NCBI GenBank assembly: GCA_037349105.1
Contig: JAYJMM010000124.1
Location: 7,672,001-7,736,000 of the forward strand
Length of the DNA: 64,000 nt
Reading direction: 5' to 3'
Source of the DNA: Limnomonas spitsbergensis
Lineage: Eukaryota > Chlorophyta > Chlorophyceae > Chlamydomonadales
Shown: piece by piece, positions 1-10,300 of the stretch
Numbering within the stretch: the stretch's first letter is position 1
Layout of the letters: every line of letters begins with the position of its first letter
Notes under the pieces: generated by a model
Database searches by the model: none
Seen by the model: the letters and a program-made list of their open reading frames with translations, nothing else
Told to the model about the DNA's origin: nothing
Translations under genes and position numbers: made by a program

Positions 1-1
1 G

Positions 2-1837
2 GTGCCATCGGCTGCGTCTCGCGGCCCTGACAGCGTCGGCCGCCTGGTGGTCCAGTCGGTGGGGAACCCCGCTTGGTGGGGGCAGCAGCAGCAGCAGCAG
101 GGCGCCTCCTCGGCGGTGGGCAGCGGGCTGGGCGGGGCCGTGTCTGCTGCATCGGCAGCAGGGGGTGCTTCTGGGGGTGAGGACGTGCAGCAGGTAGATC
201 AGGAGAGGCAGCTGGTATGCTTCCTGCAGCAGTTGAGGCACATGCTGGTGGATACGCGGTGTGCAGCCATGGTCACTTGCCCTGCCGGTGCGTGGGGTCG
301 AGGGAGGAGGGATGTTGAGGAAGGGGAGAGAGTGGTATGAATTGGAAAGCTCAAGCGAAAGGACCGGCGACATGCCCACCAAGAGTGATCGGCCTGCTCT
401 TGGCCTGCTCTCTCTTGATGGGGGCGGGGTGGCCTTGCTGGCCACAAGCCCTGGCCATGTGTGGCTGATTGAAGGCCCTAATGGTTGATGTGCCCGTAGC
501 CAGTGTAGCTGATACGCACACCCTGCCCCAAGAGTGGCTGTGGGTGCTCTCACCGGCATGCCACCCTGCTGAGTCATATACTTTTCCATCCAATGAGATG
601 TGGGGCTGTCTTGGCATCTCATTCAGCTCTGCATCAAACCACTTTTCCGATTCTCTCCTAGCGCCCCACGGCATACTGAACAGGAATATGGCACGGCAAT
701 GCAATACAACACAACGCGGTCCTTATTCTGCGTCCCTGGTTCTTCCTCTGCACTGAGCGCAGGCCTGTTCAGCCCCTCGGCGCTGATGAGGTTGAAGCAC
801 GCTGCAGATGCAGTGCTGACCCTGCAGACACTCAGCGATGATTCGGAGGTGTATGCGCTGCTCCCCGATGCCACAAGGTGGGTGCCTGGGTACAGGTGGA
901 GGTGGGAGGTGGACCTGGTGGATTGGGGGTGGAGGTGGAGGTGGGAGATGGGAGGTGGACCTGGTGGATTGGGGGGTGGAGGTGGAGTGGTGTACTGGAT
1001 GAGTTGGAGCCAGGTCATCTTTGTGGAGCAGACGGGAGGCCGCCATTGAGCCCATGGGGACTCAACCTTTACCGACATAAGGCCAGCTGGGGGCCCAGTA
1101 GCTGGGCTTCCTGGTCCTGGCCACTTCAGCTTTTGGTCGGAACGTAGCTGAAGTGTAGCTGAATTGAGTCAAATTAACTGGAAATTTAGTAAATTAACGC
1201 TGGAAATGAACACTTTAGTAGCGCGGTGCATGCCCAAACCGCCTGCCTGATAGCTCTGAAAATACTGAAGGTCAATCCAACTGCGATTGCCCTGGTATTA
1301 CACTGCCAGCTCATCAGGTTCTTTGTGGGAGTGTGGGTAGGCTCCCCCGGTGCCTCTTCATGCCTCGGTGGACTAAGGTCTGGTACCCCCTTGCACACCT
1401 CCTGGTGATGACTGGCTTGTGGCTGTGGGAATGGGCCAACACGTCAAATGTGCTGCCCCTGGCTCCTCACGAACCCTAGAGATCAGGGTTTCTCAACCTT
1501 ATGAAATTGGTGGATCACCTGCCACTGTCTTGCTGATTTCCCTGTATGGTATTTTGTACGCAGTGCCTGTGCGCTCCTCAGCATTAACAAGCTGCCCTCG
1601 GCAGGCCTCCTGGCTCCGCGGCTGCCCGAAACCACGTTGTACGTCATCCGCCACAAGCGCCGGCGCCTGGCCATCAGTGTGGTGGATGTGGATCCTGATG
1701 CAGAGGCGAAGCAGCTGCAGCAACAGCAGCAGATCCGGCCGGCTGCAGCTGCGTCGGATGGACCTAATGGTCCTGCTCAAAGAGGGCCGCCCAGTCGACC
1801 TAGCGCACCCTCCAAGGGCGGGTCCTTGGAGTTTTGA
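2..1837 (+). CDS. ELP4: Elongator complex protein 4, 3' part (partial at window start)
   Basis: Elp4 is a RecA-like subunit of the Elp456 ring of Elongator, which modifies wobble uridines of tRNA. Three exons fit in phase: up to 287, 763-877 and 1564-1837, stop TGA. The first begins outside the window and has a Gln-rich linker followed by QQLRHMLVDTRCAAMVTCPA, which resembles the Elp4 helix-strand ending in VTVP/VTIP. Exon 2 gives LMRLKHAADAVLTLQTL, matching the conserved RLxHLADxVxxL stretch. Exon 3 carries SINKLPSAGLLAPRLPETTL and then RHKRRRLAISVVDVD, the usual KLP...PET...KxRRKKxxIE ending of the family. Both introns have GT-AG borders (288-762, 878-1563). The 878-1563 intron holds short GGTGGA-rich repeats near 890-1000. 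The assignment rests on motif order, not on a full-length alignment. The poly-Gln stretch is probably a lineage-specific linker. Confidence 0.62.
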
Positions 1838-2488
1838 AATCCAAGACGAAATTCAACTGCAAATACCACGACTAGAGATCCTGCAGACGCTTTCCAGGGA
1901 TTGTAGGTAATTTGAATGTACATATGTTTGCCATGCCGGGGCAGGCAGTAGGTGTCAGAAGTCACCACAAGTGCTGTGTGGATGTGGGAATTCTTACCTG
2001 AAGCGTCACTACTGCTACTACATTGAGACATTACAATCTGTGCTGAGGTGCAGATGTGCAGACTACTACCCTCATGCCCTTGCATGAGAGAGCAAGCATG
2101 GCTTGGGAGAAAAGTTACGCAATTGCCAGTGGCCCACGCGTCTAATTTGGATAAGGAATATTCGATTTATGAATAAGATCTTGAAATTTGAATGACCACT
2201 TGCGAAGACTGACGTGTATGACTCGATCCGACCCGGCCCCGGGGATGAGACTCAGCTCCACCCGCTCAGCTCAGTACTCTGATTCCGGTACAGGTCCCCG
2301 CGCTGGCGCTGGCTGGGATGATAGAGCAATTGTATTCTCACAGAATGTTACATGTCTAAGATTCTGTCTTCCGCTACAAATCAATCCGCCTTGAGTCTGC
2401 CACACGCTGAAATTGGATTTGATGCCCGGCATCACCGACCGCAGCTCATTCTGACCGCCGGCCCAGTCCAATCCTCGTCTCGAGCGAC
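1838..2488. other. intergenic, no gene seen
   Basis: About 650 bases between two genes on the same strand. It must hold the 3' UTR of the ELP4-like gene and the promoter of the glycosyltransferase gene. I see no convincing coding exon, repeat or RNA gene. Confidence 0.5.
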
Positions 2489-5400
2489 ATGTGCGAACAA
2501 TTAGCAAGCCTTACCCTAGAGCGGATAGTGTTCATAGCGCTGGGGACGCGCGGCGATGTACAGCCACTTGCCACGCTGGCTGAGCATGTTCGACGGTGCC
2601 ATGCAGATTGCAATGTCCAGCTCATCACACATGCAGCCCACCGCACCTGGCTGTCCGATCAGCCCTTCTACGCCTTAAATGTGACGTACATCGAGAGCTC
2701 CCCATATGGCCTGAGTGACTCAGTGGTCGCACCCGACGAGAACTGGGAGCAGCAAAAGGCTTGTTGGCATGCAGTGCGGCAGGCAGGCGGCAGGGTGGCC
2801 GTGCTGGTGTTAAACCTATTTGCCTTGGAGGTGCGAACGCCTCATGCACCCTGCCTGCCTGTGGTAAGATCTGGTGCGCAGGCCTCATGCACCCTGCCAG
2901 CTGGGAGGACTAGTGTGACAGCCTCGTGCACCCCTGCCTGCCTGGGAAACCTGAACTCCTGCGTAGCTGTGTCCTTGTATATTGTCGTTATTGCCCCGTC
3001 CACATAGCCCTACAGGGGTGCCAGGGCATGTAGCGCCGTTCACACCTGGTTCACACTCTGCTGACTCAGCACTAACTCGGATTCACAGTTCACACCCAGC
3101 CCTGTCAAACCGGCACCGTCCACACCAGCCTTTCCTCCTGTCCCCTCACACAATTATTCTCACAGCCAATCACAGCCATGCTTTCCAGTGCTCTAAGTAT
3201 GTATGGACCCTCCATACTTGCAGGGCTATCACATAGCGGAGGCCCTGGGAGTCCCCTGTGTGGCCGCTGCACCCTATCAGGTGCCCTACTCCTGCCCTGT
3301 CGCCTTCAAGAGGCGCTTTGTGGCGGCGTATGGCATGCGGCTGTATGGGATGCTGACGGAGGCGGAGGGATCGGACAAAATGTCTTGGAAGGAGGCAAGT
3401 CACACATCCCACACATGGCCTGGTTGGGCGGGCAGGCAGGCGGGGTGTATGCATGTCAATGCAAGCCCCCCGGTGGGTGTGGGTATGTTGTATGTGCTTC
3501 CGTGGTTTGCATGTGACAGAGGACCCCATGTATGTGTGTGTGTGTCTTCTGTATCTGTGTGTGTGTTATTTGTTAGAGCCCGGGTGGGTACCTGGACTCA
3601 CAGTCTCACAGCTGTGTCCAACCCATGATGGCATTGCATTGAATAGGGAGATCTGGCCCAGTGGCCTACCAATACTGTGGATCCATGAGGGGGCCAGGAA
3701 GCCATTAGTCCACCCGTTTCCTGTAGAATGCAAAAAACATGCGCATGGACTGAACTGTATCCTGTCCTTCGCTGTAGTATCAATGTATCATAGACTAAAA
3801 CATACGTCCAACATAGGCCTTACAGGCAGCTCCCTGAGTCCGCGCATCAGAGTGTATGATTGAATCCTCCATTCTCACTGTGGAATGAAAGCTTCTGTCC
3901 TGTCCTGTCCTGTGGGGCACCAGTTGGGGCACCAGTTGAATCCTGTGGGGCACCTGTTGGGGCACCAGTGGAATGAAAGCTCTGTCTTGTGGGGCACCTG
4001 CAGCGCCTTCTTTGTCTCAAGCTGGCGTGCTTCATCCTCCTGTTGCTTGCCCTTGCCAGCAGGTCAGGTTGTGGATGTGGCCGTTGTTCACGGAGCGCTG
4101 GTGGCGTTTTCGCACCGAGTGTCTAGGTCTGGCCCCCTACCCCCTGCACGATCGCATCACGCACGAGTCTGTGACGACCCTGCCAAGCCCAGTGCTGCTG
4201 TTGTATGGTGAGCTTCCAACCGGGGCTGTCGCATGGCTTAAAATCTTATGCAGGGCCAAGTCTGTATCATAGTGTGCAGCATTGCCCAGGACAGCTGTCG
4301 AGCATGGCGCCGCGCTCTGACTAGAGTGTGAAAATAATTGAATCTAGCAGGCAGGCCCCTCAAAGGGTCCTTCGAACCCTCAGGCCATGCTGGCAGTGCA
4401 CGGGTGGGTCACTCGACTGTTGGACACACGGCCACTACCGGTAGAAAATGCAGTTAGTTCATTTGCTCCTCTGTGGCTCCCACTTGTGCTTCTTGGATCA
4501 GGGCTGCGACAGTGTCTGGCTTCTCCTGTTCTGTTGTCACATTGCCACAGGCGTCAGTGAGCTGCTGATGCCGCAGCCGGGTCATCGCACATGGCAACAA
4601 CTGAACTCTCATGCTGTCTGATCACATTTTTACATTGCCGCAGGCTTCAATGAGCTGCTGGTGCCGCAGCCGGGTCATCACCCTCGCAGCATCATGGTCA
4701 CATCCTTCTGGCAGGCGCCTCGGGACTGGTGCGATACCGTGAGGGTGCGGGGTTAGGCGTCCAGGGTGTAGGGTGTGGTTAAAAAACAAGCTACCGGTAG
4801 CCTATGCGCACATTTGGTAATCACCTGATTCCAAACGCTTTGTGTCGTGTGTTGTTCCGTAGGCAGTGCTGTGCCCAATCCAACCCGCAGGCTAGCTCCT
4901 AGACAATATAAAGATGATAGAGCCTAATGTAAACGTGATGGCTGTCCCCCTCCCCCACAGCGGCTGTTTGCCGTCCAGACTCCAGAGATGATTGGCTGAT
5001 GGCCTCCCTCCGGTCTACCGCAAGACCCTGAGAAGTGTTACCCTGGACCACCCTACCACCTTGAGCCTGAGGTCCCTGAGTGCTACTTTCTGCCCTTGCC
5101 CTGTGTATCCAGGCTCCAGGGCATGTCCCTGCCTGACTCAATCCTGCGCTTCAGCGCGGCATGCCAGGCTGGAAACGAGGATTCTCCGCCTGGTGTAAAA
5201 AGGCCCAGCGAGGAGCACACCTCAGCTGCTACTAGCACTTCCGCCTCTGCCTCAACTGCCCGGCCGGGTCCCGTTTGTGTCGATGTCGCCAGCAGCGGTC
5301 ATCTGGGACTCTTGCCAGATCCTTCCTTCTTCCTAACATCACTGGCGCAAGCGCTGATGCAGATCGGAAGGTGATTCAATTGCCATGGCAGTATGTCTGC

Positions 5401-7492
5401 AGGGTCACCGACCCTCTAGGGCAATTACAAGTGCTTCACTGACTGCTTCATAGACTCTATATTTCATGGGCAAGCAAAAGGAACAGGGGGGCCTGCGTTG
5501 ATACATGGAGTGCCTGCTGGTGAATGCCTTTCATGGAGGCTTTCAGGAGGGACCTGCAATCTGCTTGCAAACATACACGCTTCCATATAGCCCGCAGTTG
5601 ATCGGCAAACTACGGTTCAGTGTGCTATGTGTGCTGGCAGTGCTATGAAGCACATGTAGCACTGGCATGTAAAAACACTTTGATTGGATGGAGGCTAAAT
5701 GACCCCACCCTTGATCTGTGACGGTGAATAGCAGAAGCGTCCAGTTCACCCCTAAACCTTAGCCCTACAACCTTAAAACCTCGCTTGCCCTCTGCCGCGC
5801 ATGGCCTGCCCCTCCGGCCGGCCCTTCTTGCCTCCTAGCTTGCATTAGGCACGTCATCATCCTGCTTCTTTACTGGCAGCAATCCTTGCCTGCTTGCTTG
5901 ATTGGCCCAGGCACGCAATCGTCCTGACGTCGGGCTGGCAGCCCCTTGAGGCAGCGGCTGCCTCACTGCCGGTCTCGTTGCAGAGCAGGTTGCTGCTGCA
6001 CCCAACAGGCGTTCCGCACCAGCTGCTGCTCCCCACCTGCTGCTTGCTGATGCACCCGGGGGGCTCCGGAACCACTGCCGCGGGGCTGCGTGAAGGCTGC
6101 CCTCAGCTGCTGTTCCCGCGCCACTACGATCAACCGTTCTGGGTACGATGTGGGGTCTGCGTCGCATGTTGGGAGTGATAGGCTGTTAACGGTTTGGGGT
6201 TTGGGGATTTACCGGAGACACAGACTGTTTACGGTTTGGGGTTGAGGGATTTTCTGGAGACACAGGCTGTCTGTCCTGGTCACTTGTCCTCTACCGAATG
6301 TTTGAACCTTTCCTACTGGACCAATACCCTGCTGCCAGCAGCAATGCCTGCCAGCACTTGTGCCGGGCTGGCGGCAGCTGCTGTGCTCTCATACTGACCG
6401 TCGCACTGCCCCACATGCTCATCAACAGGCAGCTCGTCTTGAGTACCTGGGGCTGTCACCGCCGCCTCTGGACGTTACTGCCCTGTTTGGCAAGCCTCCT
6501 CTGTCACCTCCGGCTGCAGAGCCTGAAAGCACGAGTAAGCAACGGGATCCAGATCTGGATCTAGATCTTTCAAGCGCTCACTCTCTCAGTGCAGGCCGGG
6601 GCCATGGATCAAGGGAATCTTTTGGTACCAGTGCCCACGGCCAGGAGTTGGCACTCGTACCGGGGGAGCGGGAGGATGCGTTTCCGTTTTCTCAAAATGG
6701 AGCCGCCAATGCATCTGAGGCTGCATCCGCCCCCTGTGGTGTGGGCCAGAATGAGGGCGCCATGATGACTTCCGCCTCCTCCACGGCTGCAGCCCATGCT
6801 CTGGCTGCTGGAATGGCCATTGCGTTGTCCTCCGGAATCAGGGGCGCATGCTGGCAGATGGCACAGGTGGGGCAGTGAACGGTGCAGGACTGCATGCGGG
6901 GATTCCTTCTCTTCCAACCAGACAGTGAGGCACACACTTTGAGTAGGGCATCATTGGCAGGTGGGGCAGCCAGCAACACGCAGTGCATCCAGCATCCAGC
7001 ATCCAAGCATCTAGCCCCATGGAAGCCAACTCGATGCCCTTCTTGTTGCCAATATCGTGCTTCCCTGTCCCTGGGTTTGCTTGCATATAAATTCCCGGCC
7101 GACTCAAGTTTCTGCCATCTTGTTTTTGCCTTGGTCATCAGCCTTTTTCTGCCCCTGGCCTTGGATGAACAAGGTACAAAAAATAGCTGAGTGAATATCA
7201 CGTCACTTTATAGTTTGGGTAGAGGGGCAGGTGGTTTACTTTCCCCACCACCAAGAGATGTGCAACCTTGTACTGGATTCATTGATGTCCAGGCAGTCCA
7301 TTGAAGATAAACTGCCTGGGGCGCTCAGGTGTTGCTCCGTCTAGACCTGATGCCGCTGCCTGTCTCCTCTTGCAGGACCTGGGGGAGTGTGTGGATGGCT
7401 TGCAGGCCGCAGCGGACATCATAATGGAGCAACGCCTTCAAACAGAGACCAAGATTGAAGACACTAATGGCATTAGGGTTTTAGCGGACTGA
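2489..7492 (+). CDS. UDP-glycosyltransferase family 1, sterol 3-beta-glucosyltransferase-like (8 exons, 596 aa)
   Basis: Predicted to transfer a sugar from a UDP-sugar to a lipid or sterol acceptor. Exons 2489-2830, 3224-3394, 4063-4207, 4644-4738, 5120-5370, 5911-6142, 6429-6866 and 7376-7492 join with consistent phase. The N-terminal domain opens with ERIVFIALGTRGDVQPLATL, the GTRGDVQP signature of UGT80/GT28-type enzymes. It continues with GYHIAEALGVP and WMWPLFTERWWRFR. The C-terminal donor domain has GWQPLE, then HPGGSGTTAAGLREGCPQLL and DQPFW, equivalent to the HHGGxGTTAAGLRxGCP...DQPFW signature with Pro in place of the second His. The last exon gives DGLQAAADII, a typical C-terminal helix. 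About 130 poorly conserved residues after LGLSPPPLDV look like an insertion. Intron 2 begins with GCAAGT, not GT; phase leaves no GT alternative. The acceptor substrate cannot be read from sequence. ATG 2489 starts close to the conserved domain. Confidence 0.85.
4541..4592 (+). repeat. partial duplicate of glucosyltransferase exon 4 with its acceptor
   Basis: This intronic stretch repeats the polypyrimidine tract, AG acceptor and first ~35 bases of the true exon at 4634-4680, offset by 93 bases. Both copies read ATTGCC.CAGGC followed by a near-identical coding run (xSELLMPQPGHR against FNELLVPQPGHH). The upstream copy diverges before the exon end and lacks an obvious donor, so it is probably a dead or decoy exon. 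Confidence 0.6.
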
Positions 7493-8385
7493 CGTGCACT
7501 TCGGATGGTCTTATCATTAATTCATGTGCACGATATTGTTAATTTAAGCGTTTACCCTGCACTACGGACTACGGCCGACGGAGTTCGGCAAGCCCTGCTG
7601 ATTAAGCCGCCGTCCGGTCAAGGTCTGGTCCCCATTTGCAGGCCCCTGAAGGTGGCCTAGTGTGCACTGAATTAAAAACTGGTGCAAAGAGGCATTTCTG
7701 AAACCTGCAGAGCAATGTATGATCCCAGGGAAAACTAATTGAAAATACATAATAAGAGAACTTGAACTCGGCTGATCCCCAGACTTCGAGTCTGTCAGTG
7801 GCCGGCCCACCAATCAGACTAGTCATTTAGTCATCACGGCACGAAAAACGGCAGAGCGAGCGTCACACAGGCCGTCTTGAGGAGGAAATGACTGCAAGGC
7901 GGACTGGTAGATGGGCCTGATGCAGCATCCAGCAAATATGTAATCTTGCTGGGAGATCCCAACTGAAGGCATGCCCTATGGGTCCGCAGTCTCTTGCATG
8001 ACTGAGTGAAAGCACTGGTCATACCCTTTGAACCCGCAGTCTCAAAAAGATCCCAGAGGGATCAATGGGCATGACCTCCACCTCCTAGAGATGGCATGGA
8101 TGATGTGTACCATGTACCATCGAACCAAATGCCCGACGTTATTGTACGAATTACCACCGGGCCGTACTTCTGTATTGATCAATTCTGGAGGTTATGGATT
8201 ACGTCTTCATTCATTGTCTGCCTTGTCTTACTGAGTTGTATTCACGTTGCTGCAGTCAAGCTTATTAGTTGGCTGCATTGTATGTGCTCGTCGTAGTTTA
8301 TTAGCCCCTTTCTATTTATCTTGCTCTCTCTCAAAAAATGAACTGTGCGACGATCCGCGCTGCTGTGCATGCCAACGAAGGCCGC
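7493..8385. other. intergenic, no gene seen
   Basis: AT-richer noncoding DNA after the glucosyltransferase stop. It includes one copy of a dispersed repeat at about 7583-7660. No exon with protein-like content and splice borders was found on either strand. Confidence 0.45.
7583..7660 (+). repeat. dispersed short repeat family R1, copy 1
   Basis: Contains GCAAGCCCTGCTGATTAAGC, then GGTCAAGGTCTGGTCCCC, then a CTGAAGGTGGCCTAG tail. The same order of blocks recurs near 18680, 34950, 46340 and 49741 and inverted near 45650. Confidence 0.5.
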
Positions 8386-8437
8386 GACAGAATACCAGTG
8401 GAAACACGACCTAAGGTGTTTCCACTGGTATTCTGTC
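8386..8437. repeat. 52-base perfect palindrome
   Basis: Arms 8386-8407 and 8416-8437 are exact 22-base reverse complements around an 8-base loop (GACCTAAG). The arms contain CCAGTGGAAACAC, the terminal motif of the neighbouring miniature elements, so this looks like two abutting or rearranged element ends. Confidence 0.85.
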
Positions 8438-8866
8438 GGGCAACCGACACGGTTTAAGGCCCAATTTCGACCCAATTGCCGCAAACCGACACGGTTTAGC
8501 CTTTCTGAAACCACGCATTCGAGAATAGCCTATACCTCGTCGATGACCAGGTTTAAGCTATTCTGTGAGTTGGTTGCCTCTTGGTTTAAGGAACCATCTC
8601 CGCGCGAAAGATCGTTCGGCATTAAAGACGCCATTTCTATAGCCAGATCGAAATAAGCGGCGACACTTGTGGTTCCGAGGTCACGAATCGTCGCAGAACG
8701 TCTCGGCGCCCCTAGATCAGACCTCTGGCAGCAGGAAGTTCGCTGTGAACTTCCTGGATTTCAGTGGAAACAGTTTTGGTTTAAGGCGTGAAAAAATCAC
8801 GATCGCGAGCAACCGGATTCAAACCGCGCTGGTTTAAGGCACCAGTGGAAACACCCCCTTAGGCTG
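8410..8866. mobile_element. putative MITE A (about 460 bp)
   Basis: The left end reads CCTAAGGTGTTTCCACTGGT and the right end, reverse-complemented, reads CCTAAGGGGGTGTTTCCACT. These are imperfect terminal inverted repeats of about 20 bases. The interior has repeated GGTTTAAG and ACCGACACGG words but no open reading frame of transposase type. It is probably a non-autonomous DNA transposon. The autonomous partner is not in the window and no clear target duplication is visible. Confidence 0.55.
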
Positions 8867-9624
8867 TGTTTCCATTGGAGTTTGAGGTGAGCAGTCGGGC
8901 AGGTCGGTTTTGTTCGGTCCGCGCCAAGGTTTAAGCCCGAGGTGGAGACCACCACAGAAAAATCCGGCCTTCGTTTCCATTGCATGTCCGGGGTGGCCGA
9001 TTCGCATTCAAGAACCTCGCAGGCTAAGGTTTTCGAAATGTCGCAGCATTCCTTGGTAGTTGTTATGTTGCGTTTGTTGTGCTGCTGCAAAACGAATCGC
9101 GCTATCGGCTTGTCCATGCGTCGTGGCATTGTGCGCAGCTGGCAACGCTCTTTTGAAATTTCTGCACCTATGTAGCTTGAACACGTAGATCAAAGCAACC
9201 AGTGGTGCTTACGTATACTATTGCTTTATTTCGGTTCAGTCGCGCATGCTGCAACGCAACGACGGGGTAGAAAATCGTCACGTGGCCTTCCGTGTGCCGG
9301 GACAGCCAGTCGACTTCCATCGAACCATCAGAGTTTATCAGCGGTATGAACACAGGAGAATGAGCACAGGGCTCAAAAAACAAGGCTGCGAAGTATTGTC
9401 CAGCTGGCGTTTGGGTTGGATGTCACCCAGACTCACTTCGGGTCTCGGACCCGAAGTGGATTTGGGTAAGTTTGGGCAGATGAGTCTGGGAAACCAACCG
9501 TCGACTGTATTAATGCCGGTCGTGTTTCGACGTCCAATGGAAACGTTTTCGTCGGGGTGGCACAGCTGGCGCCTAGCTGGCAACCCACCCCGACGTCAAA
9601 ACAGCCAATGGAAACACAGCCTTA
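8859..9624. mobile_element. putative MITE B (about 765 bp)
   Basis: AGGCTGTGTTTCCATTGG at 8861-8878 is repeated exactly in reverse complement at 9605-9622. The terminal motif is related to element A, and the two elements share a boundary around 8859-8866. The interior contains a perfect 11-base-arm hairpin (9434-9458) and an inverted CGTCGGGGTGG pair near 9550-9595. No coding capacity is seen. Confidence 0.6.
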
Positions 9625-10300
9625 GCGACCGGTCGATCGATGCTGACCTGTCAATTGACGCCGTCCGTGCGACGCATCCCTGCCGAGACCAACCGTCACA
9701 CTATTAGCCCACTCTAACGTGGAAAATCTCTTTAGTAGCGGACGTAACGACAGGAAACAGACAGGGGCCAGAGGGATCTTCCCCGGAAGGGTTCGGTTCA
9801 GGACTTCTGGAGCATTCACGTACCATTAAATAAAGAATCGATCCCGGAATGTTACAAGTAGCTTTGTTTGCTAGTTGCGATGATGATGTTCCTTGCGTGG
9901 TGTGACGCTCGGGGGAGGTGCTTGCTGACGTGTCGGAAGCACCCCCGAAGCTGCCGACCGGTCAAACGCGAAGTCACGCAATCCGTGTCGAAGTCCGGCT
10001 GGAACTAGCAAGGCCCTGTCGTAAGCACTGGTCGTAAGCTGGCGTACAAGATGTTTCGTTTCCAGCCCGCTCATTCGTCAAAGTATGGATCGTGGCATCT
10101 TCATTTTTCAACTGAGCTGAGCTATCAGACTAGCTGTCAATCTGAACATTGTGACAGCCTCGCCTGAGGGATGCCTGATGATGAATGATTCATCCACTCA
10201 TCAGATTCATGAGCTTGCTCGAGTCCTCTCCTTCTCCGCTCACTGGTCAAATATTGTTTTCTCACTCTTTTAGTTCCATGCATTTTTGCTACCTGAGCAG
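9625..10300. other. upstream region of the petJ relic, no exon resolved
   Basis: The first recognisable petJ exon starts at 10301 after an AG acceptor, so an exon with the start codon and transit peptide is expected here or upstream. I could not identify it with confidence. Confidence 0.35.
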
